DNA from: CAZHEV01 sp964531335 [NCBI: uncultured bacterium]
GTDB lineage: Bacteria > Eisenbacteria > RBG-16-71-46 > CAZHEV01
DNA length: 64,000 nt
Reading direction: 5' to 3'
Assembly (NCBI GenBank): GCA_964531335.1
Contig: CAZHEV010000001.1
Coordinates: forward strand, 75,893 to 139,892
Part shown: in pieces, positions 55,346-63,267 of the stretch
Numbering within the stretch: the first letter of the stretch is position 1
Layout of the letters: each line of letters begins with the position of its first letter
The notes under the pieces: generated by a model
Databases searched by the model: none
Seen by the model: the letters and a program-made list of their open reading frames with translations, nothing else
Told to the model about the DNA's origin: nothing
Program-made: the position numbers and the translations under genes

Positions 55346-55628
55346 GCTGACCCCCGAGGGCCTAGAGCGTCTGTCCTCGCTCGCCAGGCTCAGACTGAGC
55401 CCCGAAGAGCTCGCGTCCACGGCGCGTGATATGAAGCGGATACTCCGCTACATGGGAAAGCCGGCCGCGATTGACGATTCGCGTCCTGGATCTCCGGCCC
55501 ACCCCGGGCGCGAAGAGGGAACGCCCATGAGGCGGGACAGGGCTGGGCCGGGCCTCGGCCCGGACGAGGCCCTGGAGGCCGCCCCCGACGCGGACCTGGG
55601 TCTGTTCCGTGTTCCCAAGGCGCTCTGA
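55323..55628 (+). CDS. gatC: Asp/Glu-tRNA(Asn/Gln) amidotransferase subunit C
   Basis: The small stabilising subunit of the GatCAB amidotransferase, which converts Asp-tRNA-Asn and Glu-tRNA-Gln. LSSLARLRLSPEELASTARDMKRILRYM at the start and the C-terminal DADLGLFRVPKAL are the family marks. It is 101 residues and overlaps pcrA by 23 bases. It appears intact, but the partner genes that follow are only remnants, so its function here is doubtful. Confidence 0.88.
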   Translation: MAQSGKIELTPEGLERLSSLARLRLSPEELASTARDMKRILRYMGKPAAIDDSRPGSPAHPGREEGTPMRRDRAGPGLGPDEALEAAPDADLGLFRVPKAL

Positions 55629-55642
55629 GAGCGAACCCCCAA

Positions 55643-55765
55643 ATGGACCTGTGCGATATACCGGCCCACGCGATCGCCGCGATGATTGCGGCCGGAGACA
55701 CGAGCCCCTCCGAAATCCTCAGGTCGGTCACCGGCAGAATCGACCGGGTCTCGGTGGGGTCATAA
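55643..55765 (+). pseudogene. gatA: gatA remnant: N-terminus only, joined to a gatB tail
   Basis: ATG 55643 opens 40 codons beginning MDLCDIPAHAIAAMIAAGD and continuing TSPSEILRSVTGRIDRV, the standard first helix region of GatA (E-L-x-A-H-E-L-x-x-x-L-x-x-G-E-x-S-S-x-E). After Val36 the match ends and a TAA follows four codons later (55763-55765). Intact GatA has about 480 residues, including the Lys-Ser-Ser catalytic triad, all missing. The next bases encode a different subunit. Confidence 0.8.
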
Positions 55766-55854
55766 AGAGGACCCGGGGAAGGGCCGACCCGGAAGGTGTT
55801 CGCGCCGCTCTTGCGGAGGCCCTCGAGCGAGCGGGCGCAGGGGGAGGGCTTTGA
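55750..55854 (+). pseudogene. gatB: gatB remnant: C-terminal tail only
   Basis: In another frame from the gatA fragment, about 34 residues begin GLGGVIKRTRGRADPEGV and end at TGA 55852-55854. This matches the very end of GatB (pattern G-x-V-M-K-x-T-x-G-x-A-N/D-P), part of the tRNA-binding tail domain. The rest of GatB, about 450 residues, is absent. The junction with gatA falls within about 55745-55760. Confidence 0.72.
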
Positions 55855-55914
55855 GACGGCCGTCGCCGCGGCGGCTCGGCGGGGAGACGACCGCCCGCAG
55901 GTGGGGTAATTCCG

Positions 55915-56082
55915 GTGAACGAATTCACGGGCGCGGTTCTAATCGGCATACTGATCGTGGTCATGCTGTTCTATTATATGGGCTCGCGCGAAAAGAACAT
56001 CACCAGGCGAAAGCAGCGGCGCAGGTTCCGCCCCTCCTGGACCAGTCGCAACGGTGAGACCAAGAGGAGGAGAAAATCGTAG
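55915..56082 (+). CDS. Small single-pass membrane protein of unknown function
   Basis: A 55-residue frame from GTG 55915: a short N-terminal tail, one membrane helix (GAVLIGILIVVMLFYYMG, about 6-23), then a very basic cytoplasmic tail with many Arg and Lys (TRRKQRRRFRP, KRRRKS). It fits the positive-inside rule with the N-terminus outside. The ribosome site is weak. It lies between the gatB remnant and larA, and its stop overlaps the region where larA should begin. I know no family for it. Confidence 0.55.
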   Translation: MNEFTGAVLIGILIVVMLFYYMGSREKNITRRKQRRRFRPSWTSRNGETKRRRKS

Positions 56083-56096
56083 AACGCTCACTGGAG

Positions 56097-57359
56097 TTGG
56101 CCTACGGCCGTCGCCGGCTCAGCGTCGACGTCCCCGAGCATCTCGAGGTCTTGGAGCTGAAGCCGCCCGTTGTCGATATGCGTCCGGATGACTCGGCGGT
56201 CGAAAGGGCGCTCCGGAGCCCCATGTCCGCACGGACTCTCGAGAAGGCGGCGCGGGACGCAGGTCGAGTGCTGGTGGTCGTCCCCGACAAGACCCGGTCC
56301 TCCGGGGCGGCGGCATACCTTCCCCCCGTGCTGGGCGCGCTCGAGCGGGCGGGTCTGGACCCGGCGCAGATCAAGCTCATAACCGCCAACGGCGCCCACC
56401 CCCCGATGAGCGAGGACGAGCTCGTCGCCGTGGTCGGGACAGATATCCGGAAGCGATACGCTGTCTATCAGCACGACGCCAAGGATCCCCGCGCCGTAGT
56501 CCACGTCGGGGCCACCTCCCGCGGGACACACGTTAAGATGAACCGGCTGTGCGTGGAGAGCGACCTTGTCGTGCTCACGGGATCGGTGAGCTTCCATTAC
56601 TTCGCCGGATTCGGAGGCGGTCGCAAGACGCTTTTCCCCGGCCTCGCCGCCTACGACTCGATAGTCGCGAATCACAGGCTCACGCTGGGCCCCGGCGAAG
56701 GTCTCGATGCGCGCTGCGGCGCGGGGATGCTCGAGGGCAACCCGGTCCATGAAGATATCATGGAGGCCTTCTCACTATTGCCGCCGCCCTACGTCTTGAA
56801 CACGGTCGTGGCTCCGGGAGGCTCTGTCGTAGGGGCATTCGCCGGCGATCATGACCCTGTCTTCGAGTCCGTTTGCGGCGCCACGGTGAGGGCCTTCTCG
56901 GTAAGTGTGGATCGTGGGGCCGATCTCGTCATCGCGAGCTGCGGGGGTTTTCCGTGGGACATCAACCTTTTGCAGATGCACAAGAGCCTGCGCAACGCGG
57001 CGCTCGCGGCCCGTGACGGCGCACCAGTCGTGATGGTCGGAGAAGGCGGCCAGGGAGTAGGCTCCCCGACCCTGGAGCGTGGCTTGGCCAACGAGTCTTG
57101 GCGCGCCGCAGATAGCGCCGCGCGCCGTTCCTACGTGCTTAACGCTCATACCGCGGTCGCCCTCCTCCAGCAGGCGGCCAGAGTCTCCTTCCACGTTGTC
57201 AGCCGGATCCGCGATCTGAGCTGCGCCAGGCATTGGGCCGAACATCACCCCGACCCGCAGAGCGCGCTGGAGGCCGCGATGGAAGAGTGCGGCGTGGGAT
57301 CGCCTTTGGTATACTACATGCCTCTCTCCGGCATAACGGTTCCTTTGATGCGTCCTTAG
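56097..57359 (+). CDS. Nickel-dependent lactate racemase family protein (LarA-like)
   Basis: LarA-type 2-hydroxyacid racemase or epimerase using the nickel-pincer cofactor. The ligands of Lactobacillus LarA are matched: His in ANGAHPP, His in SFHYFAGFGGGRK with the cofactor Lys, and His in IVANH. The length is about 420 residues. TTG 56097 is the first common start codon, but the family N-terminus suggests a start 7 codons earlier: ATC 56076, 5 bases after AGGAGG (56065-56070), gives VERSLELAYGRR. No larB, larC or larE is nearby. The substrate may be lactate or another hydroxyacid. Confidence 0.88.
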   Translation: MAYGRRRLSVDVPEHLEVLELKPPVVDMRPDDSAVERALRSPMSARTLEKAARDAGRVLVVVPDKTRSSGAAAYLPPVLGALERAGLDPAQIKLITANGAHPPMSEDELVAVVGTDIRKRYAVYQHDAKDPRAVVHVGATSRGTHVKMNRLCVESDLVVLTGSVSFHYFAGFGGGRKTLFPGLAAYDSIVANHRLTLGPGEGLDARCGAGMLEGNPVHEDIMEAFSLLPPPYVLNTVVAPGGSVVGAFAGDHDPVFESVCGATVRAFSVSVDRGADLVIASCGGFPWDINLLQMHKSLRNAALAARDGAPVVMVGEGGQGVGSPTLERGLANESWRAADSAARRSYVLNAHTAVALLQQAARVSFHVVSRIRDLSCARHWAEHHPDPQSALEAAMEECGVGSPLVYYMPLSGITVPLMRP

Positions 57360-57374
57360 GCCTCCAGGGCTTCC

Positions 57375-57403
57375 TTGACACCTTCGCGCGGCCCAGTTAA
57401 TAT
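57375..57403 (+). promoter_or_regulatory. Sigma-70 promoter of purD-purE
   Basis: A perfect TTGACA (57375-57380), a 17-base spacer and TAATAT (57398-57403). The start site is expected near 57410, about 80 bases before purD. Confidence 0.8.
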
Positions 57404-57429
57404 CAGTGATCATAGAATCCGCCTGACTC

Positions 57430-57471
57430 CCGCGTCCTTTCACGCGGGGTTCAACGCCTCGACAGGCGTTG
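57430..57471 (+). promoter_or_regulatory. Two tandem hairpins in the purD leader
   Basis: CCCGCGT (57430-57436) pairs perfectly with ACGCGGG (57443-57449), and AACGCCT (57454-57460) pairs perfectly with AGGCGTT (57465-57471) around a CGAC tetraloop. Together they fill most of the leader and stop 10 bases before the ribosome site. There is no T-tract, and no known purine riboswitch core is recognised. Confidence 0.55.
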
Positions 57472-57490
57472 GGAGATCTTGGGAGGAACA

Positions 57491-58771
57491 GTGAAGGTCC
57501 TTATCGTCGGAAGCGGCGGTCGAGAGCATGCTCTCGCATGGAAGCTCGCCCGGAGCGAATCCGCCGCGGAGCTCACCGCGTGTCCCGGCAACCCCGGAAT
57601 GTCCCAGTTGGCCAAGTGCGTTCCTGTCGATTTGTCCGACGTGGAGGCCACGGCCAAGCTGGCGTTGAAAGAGAAGGCCGACCTCGTGGTCGTCGGCCCC
57701 GAAGATCCACTGGCGGGGGGCCTGGCCGACAAGCTGGCGGAGTTGGGCGTTCCGGTGTTCGGGCCCAAAGCGGCCGGGGCGCGGATCGAGAGCAGCAAGG
57801 CCTTCGCCAAGGACTTCATGTCCAGGCACTCCGTGCCCACCGCCCCTTACGCGATCATAGACTCCGTCGAGGAGGCGCTGGCTGGAGCCGAGAGATGGAG
57901 CCCTCCCGTGGTCGTCAAGGCCGACGGACTGGCGGCAGGAAAGGGGGCCGTCGTGTGCCGCACCAGGGACGAGGTCAGGGAGGCGGTCAAGTCGATTATG
58001 GTGCTGAGGCGCTTCGGCGGAGCCGGCGACAAGATAGTGGTCGAGGAATGCCTGGAGGGCGAAGAGGCCAGCGTGCTCACCCTCGTCGGTCCCGAAGGCC
58101 ACATAACTCTTCCGGCTTCCCAGGACTACAAGAGGATATACGAAGGCGACCGCGGGCCCAACACCGGCGGAATGGGGGCGATCTGTCCCCTGAAAACGGT
58201 GAGCCCGAGCGTCATGGACGCCATAGAGAAAGACATCGTCGAACCGACGTTGAAAGGCCTGGAACAGGAAGGGCTGCCGTTCACCGGGGTCCTGTATTCG
58301 GGCCTGATGATAACCGACACGGGGCCGTTTGTAATCGAGTTCAACTGTCGGATGGGGGACCCCGAAAGCCAGGCCGTGCTCCCGGCGCTGGACGGCGATC
58401 TCGCGGAGACGATGGCCGCTCTCACGGCGGGCGAGAAGGTCGAACAGGCCGCCCTCGGCTGGTCCGGCCGGTACGTGGTGTGTACCGTCATGGCCAGTCG
58501 CGGCTACCCGGCGACTTCACAAAAGGACGTGCCGATTCGGGGAGTGGAAGAGGCCGAGCGAGAGACCGGCGCGATAGTGTTTCACGCCGGGACCGCTATA
58601 AAAGATGATGGACTCCTTGTCACGAACGGCGGAAGGGTCCTGGGAGTCAGCGCCGTGGGCGACAGCCTGGCCGAGGCAAGTGAGAGATCCTTGGAGGCCG
58701 TGTCGCTGATAACCTTCGAGGGGGCCTATTACAGAAGGGACATCGGCCGGAAATGGCTTCAGCCGGTTTAG
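57491..58771 (+). CDS. purD: Phosphoribosylamine-glycine ligase
   Basis: The second step of de novo purine synthesis: makes GAR from phosphoribosylamine, glycine and ATP. The ATP-grasp enzyme begins KVLIVGSGGREHALAWKLA, with VVGPEDPLAGGLAD, VVKADGLAAGKGAVV, YKRIYEGDRGPNTGGMGA and EFNCRMGDPESQ. It is 426 residues. GTG 57491 directly follows GGGAGGAACA; TTG 57479 in frame is less likely. purE follows 11 bases later. Confidence 0.97.
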   Translation: MKVLIVGSGGREHALAWKLARSESAAELTACPGNPGMSQLAKCVPVDLSDVEATAKLALKEKADLVVVGPEDPLAGGLADKLAELGVPVFGPKAAGARIESSKAFAKDFMSRHSVPTAPYAIIDSVEEALAGAERWSPPVVVKADGLAAGKGAVVCRTRDEVREAVKSIMVLRRFGGAGDKIVVEECLEGEEASVLTLVGPEGHITLPASQDYKRIYEGDRGPNTGGMGAICPLKTVSPSVMDAIEKDIVEPTLKGLEQEGLPFTGVLYSGLMITDTGPFVIEFNCRMGDPESQAVLPALDGDLAETMAALTAGEKVEQAALGWSGRYVVCTVMASRGYPATSQKDVPIRGVEEAERETGAIVFHAGTAIKDDGLLVTNGGRVLGVSAVGDSLAEASERSLEAVSLITFEGAYYRRDIGRKWLQPV

Positions 58772-58782
58772 GAGGAAAGGGC

Positions 58783-59262
58783 GTGACCGAAAGCAAACCG
58801 GTGGTGGGCATCGTCTATGGAAGCCCGACGGATCAAGACCTGGTTTCAGCGTGCGAGCGCGTTCTCGACCATTTCGAGATAGCTCATGAGAGCATCCAGC
58901 TGTCCGCTCACAGGACCCCGGTAGCCGCGGCGGATTACGCCGAGAAGGCCGAGGGCAGGGGATTGAAGGTGCTGATCGGCATAGCCGGCATGGCCGCCCA
59001 CCTGGCCGGGGCCCTCGCCGCGAGGTCCGCCCTTCCGGTGATAGGCGTTCCGGCCGCGGGCTCTGCCATGGGCGGCCTGGACGCCCTTCTGTCCACCGTG
59101 CAGATGCCGGCCGGGGTGCCGGTGGCCACGGTTGCGGTGGGGTCGGCCGGAGCCAAGAACGCAGGCGTCCTGGCGGCGCAAATAATGGGCACAGCCGACC
59201 CTTCTCTCCGGGAAAGACTGCGGGCGTTCAAAGAGGAACAGTCCAAGAAGAAGGTTTTATGA
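58783..59262 (+). CDS. purE: N5-carboxyaminoimidazole ribonucleotide mutase
   Basis: Converts N5-CAIR to CAIR in purine synthesis. Its 159 residues contain GSPTDQDL in place of the usual GSxSDxP, the active-site QLSAHRTP, GIAGMAAHLAG and VPVATVAVG. GTG 58783 has AGGAGG 7 bases upstream; an in-frame start 10 codons earlier lies inside purD. The loop differences leave some doubt between class I and the class II AIR carboxylases; SAHRTP favours class I. No purK is in view. Confidence 0.92.
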   Translation: MTESKPVVGIVYGSPTDQDLVSACERVLDHFEIAHESIQLSAHRTPVAAADYAEKAEGRGLKVLIGIAGMAAHLAGALAARSALPVIGVPAAGSAMGGLDALLSTVQMPAGVPVATVAVGSAGAKNAGVLAAQIMGTADPSLRERLRAFKEEQSKKKVL

Positions 59263-59903
59263 GGTCGCCTCGCGAGGGCGACGGCTCCGACTTGGTCGAG
59301 ATCGACCAGGACGACCCGGAGCCGGAGATTATCGAGAGGACAGTCGATCGGCTGCGCGCCGGCGGGATCGCGGTTTTTCCCACCGACACTATTTACGGTT
59401 TGGGGTGTTCCGGCGAGAGCGCCCTTGGACTGAGCAGGCTGAGAGAGCTCAAGGGCATGGCGAGGACGTCGCCCTTCATTCTGCTGGTCGCCGATAGATC
59501 CTGGGCGCCTCGGATGGTCCTGTCTGTCACACCGCTGGCGGAGCGGCTGATGGATCGGTTCTGGCCGGGGCCTCTCACGATAGTGCTGGACGCGGCCCCG
59601 GGCCTCGGCCCGGATCTGGCGTCGGAGGCGGGGACCATAGCCTTGAGGCTTCCGCGGTCGAGGCTGTGCCTTTCGCTCTGCGAGAAGCTGGCCGCGCCGA
59701 TAGCGTCGACCAGCGCCAACAGAGGAGGCGAGCCCCCCGTCACCGGGGCGGCTCAGGCGGCGCGTGAGCTGGCGGGGCATGTGGACGTCGTGCTCGACGG
59801 AGGCCCGCCGCGGTCCGATTTGCCTTCGACGATAGTCGATGCAAGGGGCGAAGAACCTGTGATCCTCCGGGCGGGCTGCTGCGATCCGGAGACAAGGAGT
59901 TGA
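59259..59903 (+). CDS. L-threonylcarbamoyladenylate synthase (TsaC/Sua5 type)
   Basis: Makes threonylcarbamoyl-AMP from threonine, bicarbonate and ATP for t6A modification of tRNA. The YrdC fold shows GGIAVFPTDTIYGLGC, ELKGMARTSPFILLV, FWPGPLTIVL, IALRLPRS and IASTSANRGGEPP. It has 214 residues, so it is closer to the short TsaC form than to Sua5, without the extra C-terminal domain. It overlaps purE by four bases (ATGA). Confidence 0.93.
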   Translation: MRSPREGDGSDLVEIDQDDPEPEIIERTVDRLRAGGIAVFPTDTIYGLGCSGESALGLSRLRELKGMARTSPFILLVADRSWAPRMVLSVTPLAERLMDRFWPGPLTIVLDAAPGLGPDLASEAGTIALRLPRSRLCLSLCEKLAAPIASTSANRGGEPPVTGAAQAARELAGHVDVVLDGGPPRSDLPSTIVDARGEEPVILRAGCCDPETRS

Positions 59904-59941
59904 GTCGCGGGCCCTTCGAGCCCGGCGACCCAGGAGCTGAG

Positions 59942-60469
59942 ATGGAACATCCGGCCGGCAGGGCAATGAAATTCACCGTTTTGTTCGTATGCACGGGGAA
60001 CTCGTGCAGGAGTCCCATGGCGGAGGGAATTCTGAAGTCCGGGCTGCCTTCCGATATAGTTGAATGGACCTTGGTCGAATCCGCGGGGACCTTCGGCCTG
60101 TCCGGAACCCCCGCCACCCGCGAGGCAATCCAGGTGTCGCGGGAGGCGGGAATAGACATTTCGGAGCACCGTTCGAGACCGCTGGACAGGGGGCTCATCG
60201 AGGAGGTCGACCTCATACTGGCCATGGAGCCGCTTCACGTCGACTGGGTCATCAGGACCTGCCCCGGCGCGGAAGGAAAAGTACATCTGCTTGCGGAGTT
60301 CGCGGCTGAGCGCCCCTCCGCGAGGGGCGGGATAATCGAAGATCCAATAGGGGGCACTCTCGATGTCTACAGGGAGTGTTTCAGAGAGATAAGCGGACAC
60401 ATAGACAGGTGCTTGCCGGCGATAGAGCGCCTGGTCAGGTCCAAGACAGGGCGTACGGCCGACAGCTAG
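59942..60469 (+). CDS. Low-molecular-weight phosphatase family protein (YwlE/Wzb type)
   Basis: A small phosphatase with the loop VCTGNSCRSPMAEG (CX5R, Cys as nucleophile) and the general-acid Asp in IIEDPIGGT. Arginine phosphatases (YwlE) carry Thr at the loop position read here as Ser, so a tyrosine phosphatase activity is equally possible. ATG 59942 has AGGAG 5 bases upstream (175 residues); TTG 59900, overlapping the previous stop, is an alternative. It sits between the sua5-type gene and rpiB, as ywlE does in Bacillus subtilis. Confidence 0.88.
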   Translation: MEHPAGRAMKFTVLFVCTGNSCRSPMAEGILKSGLPSDIVEWTLVESAGTFGLSGTPATREAIQVSREAGIDISEHRSRPLDRGLIEEVDLILAMEPLHVDWVIRTCPGAEGKVHLLAEFAAERPSARGGIIEDPIGGTLDVYRECFREISGHIDRCLPAIERLVRSKTGRTADS

Positions 60470-60510
60470 GGGCGCCGGCCGCCGCGCCGGAACGGAGTTG
60501 AAGGAGAGCC

Positions 60511-62229
60511 ATGAAGATAACAGTTGCCTGTGATCACCGGGGCTTCCGTCTCAAGGAGGCCGTGAAGAGGTTCCTGGAGGAGAAGGGGCACCAGACCCCG
60601 GACATGGGGGCCCACAGCGAGGAATCCGCGGACTATCCCGATTTCGGGCTCGCAGCCGCGGAGAAGGTAGGCTCGGGCGCGTGCGAGAAAGGCGTCGTCA
60701 TCTGCGGGACCGGCGTGGGCATGTCCGTCATAGCCAACAGGGTGCCGGGCGTGCGCGCCGCCCTGTGCTCGGACCCGGAGACGGCCCGCCAGGCGAGCGC
60801 CCACGTCGACGCGAACATGCTGGTCCTGGCCGCTTCCAGCGTGGACGAGAAGACCGCGCTCGAGACGGTCGAGGCGTGGCTCGGGACCGAGTTCGAGGGG
60901 GGCAGGCACAAGAGAAGGATAGACAAGATAGCGGCCTATGATTCCAGGTCCGGCGGCGCGGCAAACCTCGCCGGTCTGCCCATGGGCACTAACGAGATAG
61001 AGAAGGTCGACCCCGAAATCGCCGACGCTGTCCGGGGAGAGCTGGAAAGACAAAGAGACACTCTCGAGCTCATAGCGTCCGAGAACTTCACGCCTCCTGC
61101 TGTCCTTCAGGCAATGGCCTCGGTAATGACCAACAAGTACGCCGAGGGCTATCCCGGCAAGCGTTACTACGGAGGCTGCGCATTCGTGGATCAGGCGGAG
61201 TCGCTCGCAAGAGAGAGAGCGAAGGAGCTCTTCGGCGCCGACCACGCGAACGTGCAGGCTCATTCCGGCTCCCAGGCCAACATGGCGGCTTACTTCGCGC
61301 TGATGGATCACGGCGATTCGATGCTGGGATTGAACCTCAGCCACGGAGGCCATCTGACGCACGGCCATCCCGTCAACTTCTCGGGGAGGTTCTTCAACGT
61401 GTTGCAGTACGGGGTCGACAAAGACACCGAGACAGTCGATTTCAAAGCTCTTCGGGACCTCGCCCAGAAGGAAAGACCGAAGGTGATAATAGTGGGCGCC
61501 AGCGCGTATCCCAGGACTCTGGACTTCTCCAAGTTCAGAGACATCGCGGACGAGGTCGGCGCCAAGCTCCTCGTCGACATGGCCCACATAGCGGGCCTCA
61601 TCGCGGCGGGGGTGCATCCCAGCCCCGTCCCTTACGCCGACGTGATAACGAGCACCACTCACAAAACGCTTCGCGGTCCCAGATCCGGCTTCATTCTGTG
61701 CAAGGAGCCGCTCGCCAAGGCTGTGGACAAGACGACCTTCCCTGGAATGCAGGGAGGGCCCATGATGCACGTGATCGCGGCAAAGGCGATATGCTTCAAG
61801 CTCGCGAAGACAAGTGAGTTCGCCGCGTATCAGAAACAGATACTCGCCAATGCGAGAGCGCTGGCCGAGGCCCTGGTCGGACTCGGCCACCGGCTGGTGA
61901 GCGGCGGAACCGACACGCACCTCATGCTTCTGGACACGGGAGCGGAGAACCTCACGGGCAAGGACGCGGAGGCCGCTCTGGAGCGTGCAGGCATCACGGT
62001 CAACAAGAACACCATACCTTTTGACTCCAGGAGCCCGTTCGTGACGAGCGGAGTCAGGATCGGCACTCCCGCGGTCACCAGCAGGGGAATGAAGGAAGAT
62101 GAGATGCGGGCGATAGCGGAGTACATCGACAAGATTCTATCCGACGTCGATAACGATACTTATGCCAGTGAGGTGAGAAAGGAGGTTAAGTCTCTCTGCA
62201 CTCGGTTTCCCTTGTACCGGGGCTTGTAG
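60511..62229 (+). CDS. Fused ribose-5-phosphate isomerase B and serine hydroxymethyltransferase
   Basis: One uninterrupted 572-codon frame holds two enzymes. Residues 1-145 are RpiB (CDHRGF with Asp8-His9, [11 protein letters not shown] with Cys65, and [12 protein letters not shown] with His98). A linker follows (about 146-163), then GlyA (164-572) with [31 protein letters not shown], the PLP lysine in [12 protein letters not shown] (Lys385), and the C-terminal SRGM motif. RpiB interconverts ribose-5-P and ribulose-5-P; GlyA makes glycine and methylene-THF from serine. An internal ATG 60982 has no ribosome site. In Bacillus these are separate neighbouring genes. Confidence 0.93.
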   Translation: MKITVACDHRGFRLKEAVKRFLEEKGHQTPDMGAHSEESADYPDFGLAAAEKVGSGACEKGVVICGTGVGMSVIANRVPGVRAALCSDPETARQASAHVDANMLVLAASSVDEKTALETVEAWLGTEFEGGRHKRRIDKIAAYDSRSGGAANLAGLPMGTNEIEKVDPEIADAVRGELERQRDTLELIASENFTPPAVLQAMASVMTNKYAEGYPGKRYYGGCAFVDQAESLARERAKELFGADHANVQAHSGSQANMAAYFALMDHGDSMLGLNLSHGGHLTHGHPVNFSGRFFNVLQYGVDKDTETVDFKALRDLAQKERPKVIIVGASAYPRTLDFSKFRDIADEVGAKLLVDMAHIAGLIAAGVHPSPVPYADVITSTTHKTLRGPRSGFILCKEPLAKAVDKTTFPGMQGGPMMHVIAAKAICFKLAKTSEFAAYQKQILANARALAEALVGLGHRLVSGGTDTHLMLLDTGAENLTGKDAEAALERAGITVNKNTIPFDSRSPFVTSGVRIGTPAVTSRGMKEDEMRAIAEYIDKILSDVDNDTYASEVRKEVKSLCTRFPLYRGL

Positions 62230-62299
62230 GAGAGCCGTCCGCGGCGGCGAAGGGCGGCCGGGGTGCGGGCATTCCACGAGCGACAGAGGGCTTGAGACT

Positions 62300-63232
62300 A
62301 TGAAGATCTTGGTGACCGGCGGCGCAGGCTTTATTGGATCACACATCGTGGACGGCTACCTGGACGCCGGCCATGAAGTGGCGGTGGTGGACAACCTGTC
62401 CACGGGCTCCTTGGAGAATCTCAATCCGAAAGCTCGGTTCTACGAGATCGATCTCAGAGACCGCGCCCTGATGGAGGTGCTGGAGCGGGAGGAGCCCGAG
62501 GTCGTCAACCACCACGCCGCCCAGATGAGCGTGAAGATCTCCGTCGAGGACCCGCTCTTCGACGCCGACGTAAACATCAAGGGCACGCTGAGCCTGCTCG
62601 AGTGCTGTAGGACGGCCGGCATCAAGAGGATGATCTACTCGTCGTCGGGTGGAACAGTGTACGGAGAGCCGACCAGGTTGCCGCTGGATGAAGATCACCC
62701 GGTCGGTCCCATCTCTCCCTATGGGACTTCGAAGCTCGCCGGTGAGTACTACTTCAGCGTCTACTCGTCCTCCTACGGCATGCAGACGATCATATTCAGA
62801 TACGCGAACGTGTACGGGCCCAGGCAGCGTCCGCACGGTGAGGCCGGGGTCGTGGCCATCTTCTGCCTGGATCTACTCGCGGGGGTCGCGCCGGTTATCC
62901 ATTGGGACGGGGAGCAGGAGAAGGACTACGTGTACGTGGGCGACTGCGTACGCGCGAACCTGGCCGCGCTTTCGGCGGAGAGGTCCGGAGCGTACAACAT
63001 CGGAGCCGGGGTCGGCACCTCCGTAAACGAGCTTTACCGCCACCTCTCGGCGCTTATGAGCGCGGAGCAAGTGAGGCCCCGCAAGGGGCCGAGGCGGCCG
63101 GGAGACGTGCGCAGGATCTATCTCGATACCGCGCGGGCCCTAAAGGAGCTCGGATGGGCGCCCGCGGTTTCTCTGGAGGAGGGGCTGCGCATGACGGCCG
63201 AGTACTTCCGCGACAACGAGCCCCCGGCCTAG
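62300..63232 (+). CDS. NAD-dependent epimerase/dehydratase (UDP-glucose 4-epimerase type)
   Basis: An extended SDR enzyme that probably epimerises a nucleotide sugar for the cell envelope. The NAD loop is TGGAGFIGSHIVDG, then VVDNLSTGSLENL, HHAAQMSVKISVEDP, SSSGGTVYGEP and the catalytic YGTSK, with FRYANVYGPRQ. It is 310 residues, nearer the short bacterial GalE-like proteins. ATG 62300 lies 70 bases after the fusion gene. The exact substrate (Glc/Gal or GlcNAc/GalNAc) is not determined. Confidence 0.88.
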   Translation: MKILVTGGAGFIGSHIVDGYLDAGHEVAVVDNLSTGSLENLNPKARFYEIDLRDRALMEVLEREEPEVVNHHAAQMSVKISVEDPLFDADVNIKGTLSLLECCRTAGIKRMIYSSSGGTVYGEPTRLPLDEDHPVGPISPYGTSKLAGEYYFSVYSSSYGMQTIIFRYANVYGPRQRPHGEAGVVAIFCLDLLAGVAPVIHWDGEQEKDYVYVGDCVRANLAALSAERSGAYNIGAGVGTSVNELYRHLSALMSAEQVRPRKGPRRPGDVRRIYLDTARALKELGWAPAVSLEEGLRMTAEYFRDNEPPA

Positions 63233-63267
63233 CGTGACGCGAAAGCCGGCCTGCGACAGGGGAGAAG

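Noticed and set aside
55643-55765. gatA broken only by a frameshift or sequencing error
   Set aside because: None of the three frames downstream resumes GatA; the next recognisable sequence is the GatB tail, so a large deletion or misjoin is needed.
57404-57490. Purine riboswitch ahead of purD
   Set aside because: The leader is too short and holds two simple hairpins rather than a three-way junction with the conserved core.
60970-60990. Separate glyA gene starting at internal ATG 60982
   Set aside because: No ribosome site precedes it and there is no stop between the RpiB and GlyA parts.
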